Notes under the pieces: generated by a model | The model's database searches: none | What the model saw: the letters and a program-made list of their open reading frames with translations, nothing else | What the model was told of the DNA's origin: nothing | Part shown: positions 26,779 through 35,421 of the stretch, piece by piece | Layout of the letters: the number at the start of each line of letters is the position of its first letter | How positions within the stretch are numbered: the first letter of the stretch is position 1 | Position numbers and translations under genes: made by a program | Assembly (NCBI GenBank): GCA_029781975.1 | Contig: JAKOVQ010000016.1 | Location: 1 to 64,000 of the forward strand | Source: Acidobacteriota bacterium | Lineage (GTDB): Bacteria; Acidobacteriota; Thermoanaerobaculia; UBA5066 | Length of the DNA stretch: 64,000 nt | Direction: 5' to 3'

Positions 26779-27270
26779 TCACCCCCCGGCCCGCAGCCTC
26801 TTCAGGAGCTGGATCTGCCCCGCGTGGTAGAAGTCGTGGGCGGCCGCGCCGCGGATCATCCGGAACGCCCTGGCCCGCGCCGCGCCGCGCAGGCCGCCGC
26901 ACCCGGCCACCGTGGCCAGGAGCCGGCGGTGCTCGTCGAGGAGGAGCGCCCGGTCCGCCTTCCAGGCGGCCTCGGTCGGCTCCCCCTCGGGGCGTGGGAA
27001 GAAGTTGCTCCCGGCGAGGCGGAACGATCCGCGCCTCTCGCCGGTGAGCCTCCTCCTCACCACGTACTTCCAGTAGGCGAGGTGGAGCGTCAGCTCCCAG
27101 GCGTCGTGGCGCCCGGGGGCCGGACGCCAGGCCGCCGCCTCCGCGCTCATGCCGCGGAGCGCGCTCCTCACGTTGGGGCCGTGCCACGACTTCCGGTCGA
27201 AGCCCTCGGCGAGGAGGCCGAGGAGGAAGGCGACCTCGGGGTCGCGGACGGGGGACGCGGGTTCGGCCAT
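26779..27270 (-). CDS. DinB-like metal-binding four-helix protein
   Basis: A 163-residue DinB/YfiT-like protein. The expected His ligands are visible: His63 in LTLHLAYWK and the pair in HDFYHAGQ (His145, His149), a typical C-terminal DinB motif. Members are metal-dependent thiol S-transferases or DNA-damage-inducible proteins; the role here is unknown. AGGAGG precedes the ATG. It is convergent with the SDR gene and divergent from the DUF1579 gene. Confidence 0.82.
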   Translation of the reverse strand: MAEPASPVRDPEVAFLLGLLAEGFDRKSWHGPNVRSALRGMSAEAAAWRPAPGRHDAWELTLHLAYWKYVVRRRLTGERRGSFRLAGSNFFPRPEGEPTEAAWKADRALLLDEHRRLLATVAGCGGLRGAARARAFRMIRGAAAHDFYHAGQIQLLKRLRAGG

Positions 27271-27431
27271 GGGACCTCCTGCGGACCTTCGTGCTTCCGC
27301 CGAGTTTAGGGGGTACCGGCCCCCGCGCCGACGGCTCGAGGGAGCCCCGCGCCGCGGCCGGTTCCCCTCCGCCGCGGCCCCGTGAGAGACTTGCTCTCCG
27401 TCAACCTCACCAGCCGAAAGGAGGACGCCCC

Positions 27432-28043
27432 ATGAAGGCGATCCGCATCGCGTCTCTCGCCGTCGCCCTGCTCGCGCTCCCCGCCTTCGCCCAGGAGGAG
27501 AAGAAGCCGGCCGCCCCGCCCGCCGGCCCGAGCCAGGAAGAGATCATGAAGATGTGGCAGGAGGTCGCCACGCCGGGCGCGCCCCACGAGCTCCTGGCGA
27601 AGTCGGCCGGCTCCTGGACCGCGAAGGTGAAGAGCTGGATGGAGCCGGGCAAGCCGGCCGAGGAGTCCGCCGGGACCACGGAGAGCAAGATGGTCCTCGG
27701 CGGCCGCTTCCTCGAGGAGCGCATGACCGGCACCATGATGGGCCAGCCGTTCGAGGGGATCGGCTACACCGGCTACGACAACTACAAGAAGAAGTACGTC
27801 GCGACCTGGATGGACAACATGGGGACGATGATCCTCTCGATGTCCGGGAAGCTCGACAAGAGCGGCAAGAAGCTGACGATGTCGGGCGTGATGGACGACT
27901 TCGTCACGAAGAAGCTCGCGACCTACACGGGGGTCACGACCTTCGTCGACGACGACCACCACACGTACGAGATGTTCATGCCCGGCCCCGACGGCAAGCC
28001 GTTCAAGTCGCTCGAGATCACCTACACCCGGAAGAAGGACTAG
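27432..28043 (+). CDS. Secreted DUF1579 protein
   Basis: A 203-residue protein with a signal peptide (MKAIRIASLAVALLALPAFAQ) followed by a Lys/Pro linker and a DUF1579 domain: LAKSAGSWTAKVKSW, ESKMVLGGRFLEERMTG, FEGIGYTGYDNYKKKY. The domain is a lipocalin-like beta structure of unknown function common in Planctomycetes and Acidobacteriota. AAAGGAGG precedes the ATG. A strong hairpin follows the stop. Confidence 0.88.
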   Translation: MKAIRIASLAVALLALPAFAQEEKKPAAPPAGPSQEEIMKMWQEVATPGAPHELLAKSAGSWTAKVKSWMEPGKPAEESAGTTESKMVLGGRFLEERMTGTMMGQPFEGIGYTGYDNYKKKYVATWMDNMGTMILSMSGKLDKSGKKLTMSGVMDDFVTKKLATYTGVTTFVDDDHHTYEMFMPGPDGKPFKSLEITYTRKKD

Positions 28044-28053
28044 GCCGCCCGCC

Positions 28054-28084
28054 GGCCGCGCCCTCCCGGCCGGGGGGCGCGGCC
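28054..28084. terminator. Bidirectional GC hairpin terminator
   Basis: GGCCGCGCCC (28054-28063) pairs with GGGCGCGGCC (28075-28084) across an 11-nt loop in the 58-bp gap between the convergent DUF1579 and ATP-grasp genes. There is no T-tract. Confidence 0.5.
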
Positions 28085-28101
28085 GCCCCGGGGGCGCGGG
28101 G

Positions 28102-29058
28102 TCAGGCCCCGGTCCGCCCCAGGAGCCGCGGCCAGCTCCCGGTCGGCTCCCACGGGCGCGGGTGGCGCGCCAGCTCCATCAGGTACTCCGCCATCGCGTC
28201 GACGATCCACCGGAAGTTCTCCTCCCCCACCGAGTGGACGTCCGCGTCCGGCGCGCAGTTCATGAAGTCGATGGCGTAGGGGATCCCCCCCCGCACGGCG
28301 AACTCCACCGTGTTGAGGTCGTACCCGAGGCCGTCGCAGAGGGCGAGGGCGTCGCGCGTCATCCGCAGGGCGAGCCCGTCGTCCGGGGCCCGCCTGCGGG
28401 CCGCCTCGTACCGGAGGTGGTGCGGCTCGCGCGGGTCGTACCCCATGACGTGGACCTTGCTCCGGCCGACCACGTAGCAGCGGTAGTACTCGGTGAAGTC
28501 GATCGCCTCCTGCGCCATCATCGCCAGGTCCCGCGTCTGGTCGTAGGCCTCGAAGAAGGCCTCCCGCGTCTCGCACTTGTAGACGTCCTTCCACCCCCCG
28601 CCGTGGGCGGGCTTGAGGAAGATGGGGAGCCCCAGGTAGGAGAAGACCGCCTCCCAGTCGACCCACCTCATGTTCCGGAACGACTTGTCGGTCGTGTTCG
28701 GCGGGTGGGACTTGTGCGGGAGGAGGACCGTCCTCGGGACGGCGACGCCGCAGGCCTGGGCGACCAGGTTGTCGAAGTACTTGTCGTCGGCCGACCACCA
28801 GAACGGGTTGTTCACGACCTGGCTCCCCCGGGCCGCCGCGCACTTCAGGAAGGTCCGGTAGAACGGGACCTCGTGGCTGATCCGGTCGAGGATCACCGCC
28901 CAGGGATAGCTCTCCTCCTGGGTCAGGTGGCCGATCTGGACGGCCTCCGCCTCCAGCGCCTCCCCGCTCCGGGCCGCGCGCGCGTTGATCTCGTCGATGA
29001 GGGCCCAGGGGAAGGTGTCCTCCATCCCGAACAGGATCGCGATCTTCTTCGTCGACAC
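28102..29058 (-). CDS. ATP-grasp domain protein of unknown substrate
   Basis: A 318-residue RimK-like ATP-grasp protein. An N-terminal pre-ATP-grasp region (KIAILFGMEDTFPWALIDEIN) leads to FLKPAHGGGWKDVYKCET (ATP-binding Lys and Gly-rich loop), the hinge MMAQEAID, and a C-terminal metal-binding segment (DLNTVEFAVRGGIPYAIDFMN with Glu and Asn). Such enzymes join a carboxylate to an amine, thiol or alcohol through an acyl-phosphate. The start is GTG with GGGAGG upstream. It is divergent from an esterase gene 79 bp away, a pairing that suggests a common pathway. Substrate unknown. Confidence 0.8.
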   Translation of the reverse strand: MSTKKIAILFGMEDTFPWALIDEINARAARSGEALEAEAVQIGHLTQEESYPWAVILDRISHEVPFYRTFLKCAAARGSQVVNNPFWWSADDKYFDNLVAQACGVAVPRTVLLPHKSHPPNTTDKSFRNMRWVDWEAVFSYLGLPIFLKPAHGGGWKDVYKCETREAFFEAYDQTRDLAMMAQEAIDFTEYYRCYVVGRSKVHVMGYDPREPHHLRYEAARRRAPDDGLALRMTRDALALCDGLGYDLNTVEFAVRGGIPYAIDFMNCAPDADVHSVGEENFRWIVDAMAEYLMELARHPRPWEPTGSWPRLLGRTGA

Positions 29059-29137
29059 GGCGGCGCCTCCCGGGGGGTGCGTTTCGGAGAGAGGCCGATC
29101 CTAAGGCGGAGGCGACCCGTCGTAAACTCCCCGCGCC

Positions 29138-29845
29138 ATGAAGCGCGAGTACCACTCCTGGTTCAGCTCGAGCCTCGGAAGGACGATGGAGTTCCTCTGG
29201 TTCGGGGACCGGGGGTACCCCATCGTCCTCTTCCCGACGTCGATGGGCCGCTTCTACCAGTGCGAGGACTTCGGGATGGTGGGGGCCCTCGCCGAGAGGG
29301 TCGACGCGGGGCACATCCAGCTCGTCTGCGTCGACTCGGTCGACGAGGAGAGCTGGTACAACAAGGGCGCCCCGCCCGCCTACCGCGCCCGCCGCCACGA
29401 CGACTACGACCGCTACCTCCGCTGGGAGATGATCCCCTTCGTCCAGGACCGGGCGCAGCGGTGGGAGCTGGGGGTCTGCGGGGCGTCGTTCGGCGCCTAC
29501 CACGCCGCGAACCTCGCCGGACGCTACCCCGGGACGGTGACGAAGGCCGTCCTCTTCTCGGGCCTCTACCACATCGGCCGCTACCTCGACGGCTACTGGG
29601 ACGACACCTGCTACTACCACTGCCCCGCCGCGTACATCCCGAACATGGACGCGGAGTGGACGAACCGCCTGCGGCAGGTCGAGTGGGTCGTCGCCACCGG
29701 CGAGCACGACTCGCTGATCGAGGAGAACCGGCAGTTCGCCGAGATCCTCTGGGCCAAGGGGGTCTCCGCGCGGGCGGAGTTCTGGCCCGGCGTCTTCGGC
29801 CACGACTGGCCGTTCTGGAACGACGCGGTGCGGCGGTTGCTGTAG
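29138..29845 (+). CDS. Alpha/beta-hydrolase esterase
   Basis: A 235-residue esterase of the putative-esterase (esterase D-like) alpha/beta-hydrolase group. The nucleophile elbow is CGASFGAYHAA (GxSxG), an acidic residue is offered by ATGEHDSLIEEN, and the catalytic His by GHDWPFW. There is no signal peptide. TAAACT lies 9 nt before the ATG, suggesting a short leader. It is divergent from the ATP-grasp gene; hydrolysis of an ester or thioester product or substrate of that enzyme is conceivable. Confidence 0.8.
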   Translation: MKREYHSWFSSSLGRTMEFLWFGDRGYPIVLFPTSMGRFYQCEDFGMVGALAERVDAGHIQLVCVDSVDEESWYNKGAPPAYRARRHDDYDRYLRWEMIPFVQDRAQRWELGVCGASFGAYHAANLAGRYPGTVTKAVLFSGLYHIGRYLDGYWDDTCYYHCPAAYIPNMDAEWTNRLRQVEWVVATGEHDSLIEENRQFAEILWAKGVSARAEFWPGVFGHDWPFWNDAVRRLL

Positions 29846-29925
29846 CCGGAGAAGCGAGGAGGGGCATCGCGACGGGAAGCGGGTATCGCTCCCCCCGGCA
29901 TCCGCTGGCGCTCGTCGCCTTCGGG

Positions 29926-31698
29926 GTGGTCGCCCTCCTCCGGCTCCTGACGATCGCTCCGGACCCCTGGGAGTGGGACGAGGTCTTCCTGAGCCGGGCC
30001 GTCCAGTCGGGAATCGACCTCCGGGCGCACCGGCCCCACCCGCCGGGGTATCCCCTCCTCGTCGAGCTCGCCACCAGCCTCCCCGGCGCACGCGCGAACC
30101 CGTACCGGGCTCTCGCGCTGGTCGGCACGGCCGGGGGGATCGCGGCCTGCGGCGCCCTCGCCTTCCTCCTCTGCGTGGTCGGGCTCCCGACGGGCGCGGC
30201 CGCCTTCGGGGGGATCCTCTACGCCCTCGTCCCCTCCGTCTGGCTCTTCGGCGTCCGGGGGTACAGCGACGCTCCGGCCACCGCCGCGTTCCTCCTCGCG
30301 TCGGCCCTCCTCCTCCGATCGCTGAAGAGCCCGGACCGGCAGTCGGCGCTCCCGGGCCTCGTCCTCGTCGCGGTCACCGCCGGGCTCCGGCCGCAGACGG
30401 CGGTCCCGCTTCTCCCGCTCGCGCTGGTCGCGACCGTCGCGGGACTGCGCAGGCCCGGCTCCAGCCGGAGGGCCGCCCTCGGCGGGGTCCTCGCGTCCGC
30501 GTTCGTCAGCGCGCTGGTCTGGCTTCCCGCCGTCGTCGGGTCGGGCGGTTTCCGGAGGTTCGCCGAGCAGGTTGAGATCCAGGCCGGCGACGTCCGGAGG
30601 AACGCCGTCCTCCCTCTGTCGCGCCTCCTCTCGCCGGACGTCTGGCGACGGTGGCTCCTGGACCCGTTCGGCTCCGCCCCGCTCTTCGCCGCGGTCGCCG
30701 CCCTGGCCCTCCTCGGGGCGGCGGTCGCGCGGAGGAGGGCCCTGGTCCTCTTCGCCGTCTTCGCTCCCTGGGCCGCGGTGACGATTCCCGTCTCCCATCC
30801 CTACGCCGCCACCCGCTACGGCGCGCCCCTCCTCGCGTTCGTCTGCGGGCTCGTCGCGCTCGCCGTCGCGCGGACCGGCGAACGCCACCGGTTCGCCGGG
30901 GCAGCCCTGGCGGCGTCGCTCCTCGCGGCGGAGGCATGGATCGCCGTCGGGCCGGTGACGCGGGTGGCCTCGCAGCCGAGCCCCCCGGTCGCCGCCATCA
31001 GCCGCATTTCCCGTCCGCCGTTCGACCGGGGCACCGTCGTCGTCGACCCGGTCCTCCGCGTCCACGCGGAGTGGCTCCTGCCGGGACGGAGGGTCAGCGA
31101 GATCGCCCCGGACCGGCCGGTGGTCGCCGCGGCCGGCGACATCGTCGTCCTCGCCGACCGGAGCCTCCTCGCCCTGTCCGACGTCCGCACCTTCTCGTTC
31201 GGTGAGCCCGTCCTCGGCCGGATCGGCCAGGAGCGGCTCCTCTCGGTGACCGTCGGCCGCGCCGACCGCCCGACCTCCGTCGGGCTGAAGCGCGCGCGCG
31301 GAGCGACACCCGTCGTGAGATACGACGAGGGAATCCCGGTCGCCGTCGACGAGCCGGCGACCGGAGCCGTCGTCTCGGGGGCGCTGGTCGTCCGCGGGTG
31401 GTGCCAGGAGGCCGGCGGGCGGGCCGTCGAACCGGTCCTGTTCCAGGTCGACGGGACGGTCCTCGAAGTCCGGTCCCTTCGCCGGGTCGCCCGCCCCGAC
31501 GTGGCCGCCGTCCTCCGGTGGATCGGCCCCGCTTCACGCGCGGGCTACGTCGCTACGCTCGACTCGGCCGAGCTGACGCCCGGACCCCACGCCCTCGTCG
31601 TCACCTTCCGTGCGGCCGACGGGCGCGAGCGAGTCGCCCAGCCCGTCCCGTTCACGTGGGCCGCGGGGATTCGTCCTCCGAGCGGGCCCGCCCGCTGA
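29926..31698 (+). CDS. Polytopic GT39/ArnT-like glycosyltransferase with C-terminal beta domain
   Basis: A membrane glycosyltransferase of the lipid-phosphosugar-dependent (GT-C) type. WEWDE in the first periplasmic loop supplies the expected acidic residues, about eight to nine hydrophobic helices follow, and HPPGYPLL and RPQTAVPLLPLAL occur in the core. After the last helix comes an extracytoplasmic region ending in a beta-sandwich-like module (GAVVSGALVVRGWCQEAGG, FQVDGTVLEVRSLRR, AELTPGPHALVVTF). The start is uncertain: GTG 29926 is the first conventional codon but removes half of helix 1; AGGAGGGG at 29857-29864 with in-frame ACG at 29872 would keep it. The acceptor is unknown; 590 residues from the GTG. 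Confidence 0.72.
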   Translation: MVALLRLLTIAPDPWEWDEVFLSRAVQSGIDLRAHRPHPPGYPLLVELATSLPGARANPYRALALVGTAGGIAACGALAFLLCVVGLPTGAAAFGGILYALVPSVWLFGVRGYSDAPATAAFLLASALLLRSLKSPDRQSALPGLVLVAVTAGLRPQTAVPLLPLALVATVAGLRRPGSSRRAALGGVLASAFVSALVWLPAVVGSGGFRRFAEQVEIQAGDVRRNAVLPLSRLLSPDVWRRWLLDPFGSAPLFAAVAALALLGAAVARRRALVLFAVFAPWAAVTIPVSHPYAATRYGAPLLAFVCGLVALAVARTGERHRFAGAALAASLLAAEAWIAVGPVTRVASQPSPPVAAISRISRPPFDRGTVVVDPVLRVHAEWLLPGRRVSEIAPDRPVVAAAGDIVVLADRSLLALSDVRTFSFGEPVLGRIGQERLLSVTVGRADRPTSVGLKRARGATPVVRYDEGIPVAVDEPATGAVVSGALVVRGWCQEAGGRAVEPVLFQVDGTVLEVRSLRRVARPDVAAVLRWIGPASRAGYVATLDSAELTPGPHALVVTFRAADGRERVAQPVPFTWAAGIRPPSGPAR

Positions 31699-31898
31699 GG
31701 CGGGGCCTTCGGCGGCCGGCCCCGGACCGGCCCGCTCCCCGGGCCCCGGAGGGGCGGCCGGGAGCCTGGGACCGAACGGGTTTAGGATCTCCTCCTGCCC
31801 GGCCGCGCCGCCGACGCCGGGCCCCGGAGCGCCCGATCCGGCGGCGCGTCGCACGTGCGGGAGGGTCCCGCGCCCGCAATCTCACTCGAGAGGTGTCC

Positions 31899-33680
31899 AT
31901 GCAGAACCGTCGGAAACCCCTCCTCTTCACCGCCGGGCTCGCCCTGGCCCTGACCGTCGGGGGCGCCGCGCGCCTCTCGGCCCAGGAGGTCAAGGTCGAG
32001 GAGCACGTCCTCCCGAACGGGATGAAGCTCCTCCTCGTCCCCCGTCCCGACGAGCCGACCGTCGCCGCCGGCTGGGTGGCGAAGGTCGGGAGCGTCAACG
32101 AGCGGATCGGGATGACCGGGATCAGCCACCTCTTCGAGCACATGATGTTCAAGGGGACCGACTCCATCGGCACGAAGGACTTCGCCAAGGACAAGGAGAT
32201 CATGGCGGAGCAGGAGAAGGTCCGGGCCGAGATGCGGGTCGAGGAGTCGAAGATGCGCGCCGAGCTCCGCCGCGGCACGATCGACGACATCGCGAAGCCC
32301 GAGAACAAGACCGCGCGCTACAAGGAGCTCGAGAAGAAGTTCGACGAGCTCGTGAAGGCCCAGCGCGACCTCCTCGTGAAGAACGAGTTCGACCGGATCT
32401 ACACCAAGAACGGCGCCTCGGGGATGAACGCCTTCACGATGAACGACCTGACGGCGTACTTCATCACCGTCCCCAAGAACAAGCTCGAGCTCTGGTTCTG
32501 GATGGAGTCCGACCGTCTCTTCCACCCGGTCTTCCGCGAGTTCTACTCCGAGCGCGACGTCGTCTACGAGGAGCGGCGGATGCGGGTCGAGTCGACCCCG
32601 ACCGGCAGGCTCGACGAGGCGTTCGAGTCGATCTTCTGGCACTCCACCCCGTACACCTGGCCGGTCATCGGCTACCCCTCCGACGTGGCGAACATCACGA
32701 AGGAGGAGGCCGACGACTACTTCGCCACCTACTACGCCCCGAACAACGTCACCGCGGTCCTCGTCGGCGCCTTCGACCCCAAGGACGCCGTCAGGCTGGC
32801 CGAGGAGTATTTCGGGCGGATCCCGCGCGGGAAGACGCCGCCGCCGGAGATCATCACCCTCCCGCCGAAGTGGGACTACGACGTGGTCCTCGAGGGGGAG
32901 GCCGACACCAACCCGCAGTGCGAGGTCCGCTGGCACACCGTCCCCTTCCAGCACAAGGACTCCTACCCCCTCCAGATCCTCGCCGAGATCCTCAACGGCC
33001 GGACGGGGCGCCTCTTCAAGTCGATGGTCCTCCCCGCCGACGGCGTCGCCACCCAGGCCTACGCGCGGAGCAACGGGTTCGGCGAGCCGGGCAAGTACGC
33101 GGGCTCGTTCGCCGTCGGTGCCGAGGCGAAGGAAGGAAAGACCCCGCAGGAGCTCGAGCAGAAGATCCTGTCCGAGGTGGCGAAGCTCCAGAAGGAGCCG
33201 GTCCCGGCCGAGGAGCTCCAGAAGGTCAAGAACAACGTCGCGGCGAACTCGTTCCGGAGGCTCTCCAGCAATTTCCCGATCCTCCTCCAGCTGCTCGTCT
33301 ACGAGGGGTACGGGGACTACAAGGAGCTGAACGAGGGGCCGAAGAAGCTCGCGGCCGTCACGGCCGAGGACCTCCAGCGCGTCGCGAAGCAGTACCTCGT
33401 GAAGACGAACCAGGCCGCCGCCCTCTACACCCGCAAGGCGGGGACGGCGCAGGCGGAGGACCCCGCGCTGGCGGAGGTCCCCGAGCAGATGCGCCCGATG
33501 ATCAAGGGGGCGCTCCAGCGGATCTCCCAGGAGAAGGACGCCGCGAAGCTCAAGGAGCAGGTCGGGAAGATGGAGGCGCAGTCGGCTCAGGTCCCGCCCG
33601 AGATGAAGAAGGGCTTCGACCTCCTGCTCACGAAGGCGCGCGAGCGCCTGACGGAGCTCGAGAAGACGGAGAAGAAGTGA
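31899..33680 (+). CDS. M16-family zinc metallopeptidase, catalytic subunit
   Basis: A 593-residue secreted M16 (insulinase/pitrilysin) peptidase. The signal peptide is MQNRRKPLLFTAGLALALTVGG. The inverted zinc motif HLFEH is at 77-81 and the distal Glu lies in VVYEERRMRVES (about Glu224). An insertion of about 75 charged residues (about 90-165, coiled-coil-like) separates them, longer than in classic members. The neighbouring gene encodes an M16 homologue without the zinc motif, so the pair likely forms a periplasmic heterodimer that degrades peptides. Confidence 0.92.
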   Translation: MQNRRKPLLFTAGLALALTVGGAARLSAQEVKVEEHVLPNGMKLLLVPRPDEPTVAAGWVAKVGSVNERIGMTGISHLFEHMMFKGTDSIGTKDFAKDKEIMAEQEKVRAEMRVEESKMRAELRRGTIDDIAKPENKTARYKELEKKFDELVKAQRDLLVKNEFDRIYTKNGASGMNAFTMNDLTAYFITVPKNKLELWFWMESDRLFHPVFREFYSERDVVYEERRMRVESTPTGRLDEAFESIFWHSTPYTWPVIGYPSDVANITKEEADDYFATYYAPNNVTAVLVGAFDPKDAVRLAEEYFGRIPRGKTPPPEIITLPPKWDYDVVLEGEADTNPQCEVRWHTVPFQHKDSYPLQILAEILNGRTGRLFKSMVLPADGVATQAYARSNGFGEPGKYAGSFAVGAEAKEGKTPQELEQKILSEVAKLQKEPVPAEELQKVKNNVAANSFRRLSSNFPILLQLLVYEGYGDYKELNEGPKKLAAVTAEDLQRVAKQYLVKTNQAAALYTRKAGTAQAEDPALAEVPEQMRPMIKGALQRISQEKDAAKLKEQVGKMEAQSAQVPPEMKKGFDLLLTKARERLTELEKTEKK

Positions 33681-33690
33681 GGAGCCGACG

Positions 33691-35313
33691 ATGACGCAGA
33701 TTCGGAAGCCCGTGCGCCCCGCCGCCCTCGCCGGCACTGCCGGCCTCGCCGGTCTCGCCCTTCTCGCCACGGCCCTCACCGTTCCGGCGCGGGCCGCGAT
33801 CCCGGCCCGGCCGGACCAGATCGCCTTCAAGCCGTTCGCCTACCAGCCGCCCGACGCCAAGGCGTACCGGACGGTCCTGAAGTCCGGCCCCGTCGCCTAC
33901 GTCGCCGAGGACCACGAGCTCCCGCTGGTGAGCATCACCATGACGATCCGGGGCGGCTCGTACCTCGATCCCGCCGGGAAGGAGGGGCTCTCCGACCTGG
34001 CCGGCTACCTCCTCGTCCGCGGCGGCACGCAGGCGATGACCGCCGAGCAGCTCGAGGAGCGGCTCGCGTTCCTCGCCGCCAACCTCAACTCCTCGATCGG
34101 CGACGACCGGGGGACGGTCAGCCTGAACCTCCTCTCGAAGGACCTCGACGAGGGGCTGAAGCTCCTCCGCCAGGTCCTCACCGAGCCGCGCTTCCAGGAG
34201 GACCGCCTCGCCCTCCGCAAGCAGCAGCTCCTCTCCGACATGAAGTCGCGCAACGACGACTCGGCCGACATCGAGGCCCGCGAGCGCGGCTTCCTCGCCT
34301 GGGGCGAGGGCTACTACACCAACCGCTACGACACGAAGGCGTCGGTGGAGTCGATCACGCGCGAGGACCTCCTCGCGTTCCACAAGAAGTGGTTCACGCC
34401 GAGGAACTTCCTCGTGACGGCGGCCGGCGACTTCGGCAAGGGGGTCTCCCGCGCCGAGATGGTCCGGAAGCTCGACGCCCTCTTCGCGGGCTGGCCCTTC
34501 AAGGGCGAGGCGGCCCCCGGCGTCCCGAAGCCCGACCACAAGATGGTCCCCGGCCTCTACATCGTCGACAAGGACGTAAACCAGGGGCGGGTCTCGATCC
34601 TCCTCCCGGGCATCTCCCGCGACGACCCCGAGTACTTCCCGGTCATCGTGATGAACGACATCCTCGGCGGCGGCGGCTTCACGAGCCGGATCACGAACCG
34701 GGTCCGGTCGGACGAGGGGCTCGCCTACTCGGCTGGCTCCGGGCTCGTCGGCGGCGTCTGGTATCCCGGCCTCCTCCGGGCCGGCTTCCAGTCGAAGGTC
34801 CGGACCTGCTCGTACGCCACGGAGATCGTCCTCGAGGAGATGAGGAAGATGAAGGAGGCGGAGGTCTCCGACGAGGAGCTCCAGACCGCCAAGCGCTCCT
34901 TCGTCGACACCCTCTCGCGCCGCTTCATCACGAAGGCCCAGACGATGGCCGTCTTCGCCGACGAGGAGTTCACGGGGCGCGAGAAGACCGACCCCGGCTT
35001 CTACAGGAACTACGCCGCGAACGTCGAGAAGGTGACGAAGGCCGACGTGAAGAAGGCCGCCGCGCGCCTCCTCGCCACGGACAAGGCGACGATCCTCGCC
35101 GTCGGCAAGATGGCCGACCTCCTGAACCCCGACCCGAAGCACCCGATCAAGTTCCCCGACCTGACCGGCGGGAAGATGACGCAGCTGCCGCTGCGCGACC
35201 CGTTCACCATGAAGCCGATGCCGCTCGCGGCCCCGGCGGCGCCCGCCGCGGCTCCCGCGGCTTCCGCCGCTCCCGCCGCTCCCGCCGCGGCCCCGGCTTC
35301 GCCGGCGAAGTAG
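33691..35313 (+). CDS. M16-family non-catalytic partner subunit
   Basis: A 540-residue M16 homologue with an N-terminal signal segment (AALAGTAGLAGLALLATALT). At the position of HxxEH it reads SDLAGY (101-106), so zinc and catalysis are lost. It keeps the Arg/Tyr-type substrate-binding block RVRSDEGLAYSAGSG expected of the partner half. A C-terminal Ala/Pro tail of about 30 residues follows. It begins 10 bp after the catalytic subunit stop, in one operon, and is followed by two hairpins, the second with a T-tract. Confidence 0.9.
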   Translation: MTQIRKPVRPAALAGTAGLAGLALLATALTVPARAAIPARPDQIAFKPFAYQPPDAKAYRTVLKSGPVAYVAEDHELPLVSITMTIRGGSYLDPAGKEGLSDLAGYLLVRGGTQAMTAEQLEERLAFLAANLNSSIGDDRGTVSLNLLSKDLDEGLKLLRQVLTEPRFQEDRLALRKQQLLSDMKSRNDDSADIEARERGFLAWGEGYYTNRYDTKASVESITREDLLAFHKKWFTPRNFLVTAAGDFGKGVSRAEMVRKLDALFAGWPFKGEAAPGVPKPDHKMVPGLYIVDKDVNQGRVSILLPGISRDDPEYFPVIVMNDILGGGGFTSRITNRVRSDEGLAYSAGSGLVGGVWYPGLLRAGFQSKVRTCSYATEIVLEEMRKMKEAEVSDEELQTAKRSFVDTLSRRFITKAQTMAVFADEEFTGREKTDPGFYRNYAANVEKVTKADVKKAAARLLATDKATILAVGKMADLLNPDPKHPIKFPDLTGGKMTQLPLRDPFTMKPMPLAAPAAPAAAPAASAAPAAPAAAPASPAK

Positions 35314-35321
35314 TCCCGACG

Positions 35322-35351
35322 CCCGGAGGCCGCCCGCGGGCGGCCTCCGGG
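35322..35351 (+). terminator. Perfect 15-bp palindromic hairpin
   Basis: CCCGGAGGCCGCCCG (35322-35336) is followed directly by its exact reverse complement (35337-35351), nine bp after the M16 partner stop. The inner pairs must open to form a loop. It probably acts with the next hairpin to end the operon. Confidence 0.6.
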
Positions 35352-35372
35352 CTGCTTTCCGTTCCCTTCTGC

Positions 35373-35402
35373 GCCCCCCGCCTGCCGGGGGGCGTCTCTT
35401 TT
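35373..35402 (+). terminator. Intrinsic terminator
   Basis: GCCCCCCG (35373-35380), loop CCTGC, CGGGGGGC (35386-35393), then GTCTCTTTT. This is a good Rho-independent terminator separating the M16 operon from the DPP IV gene. Confidence 0.75.
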
Positions 35403-35421
35403 CCGCTATCGTTCCCATCCC

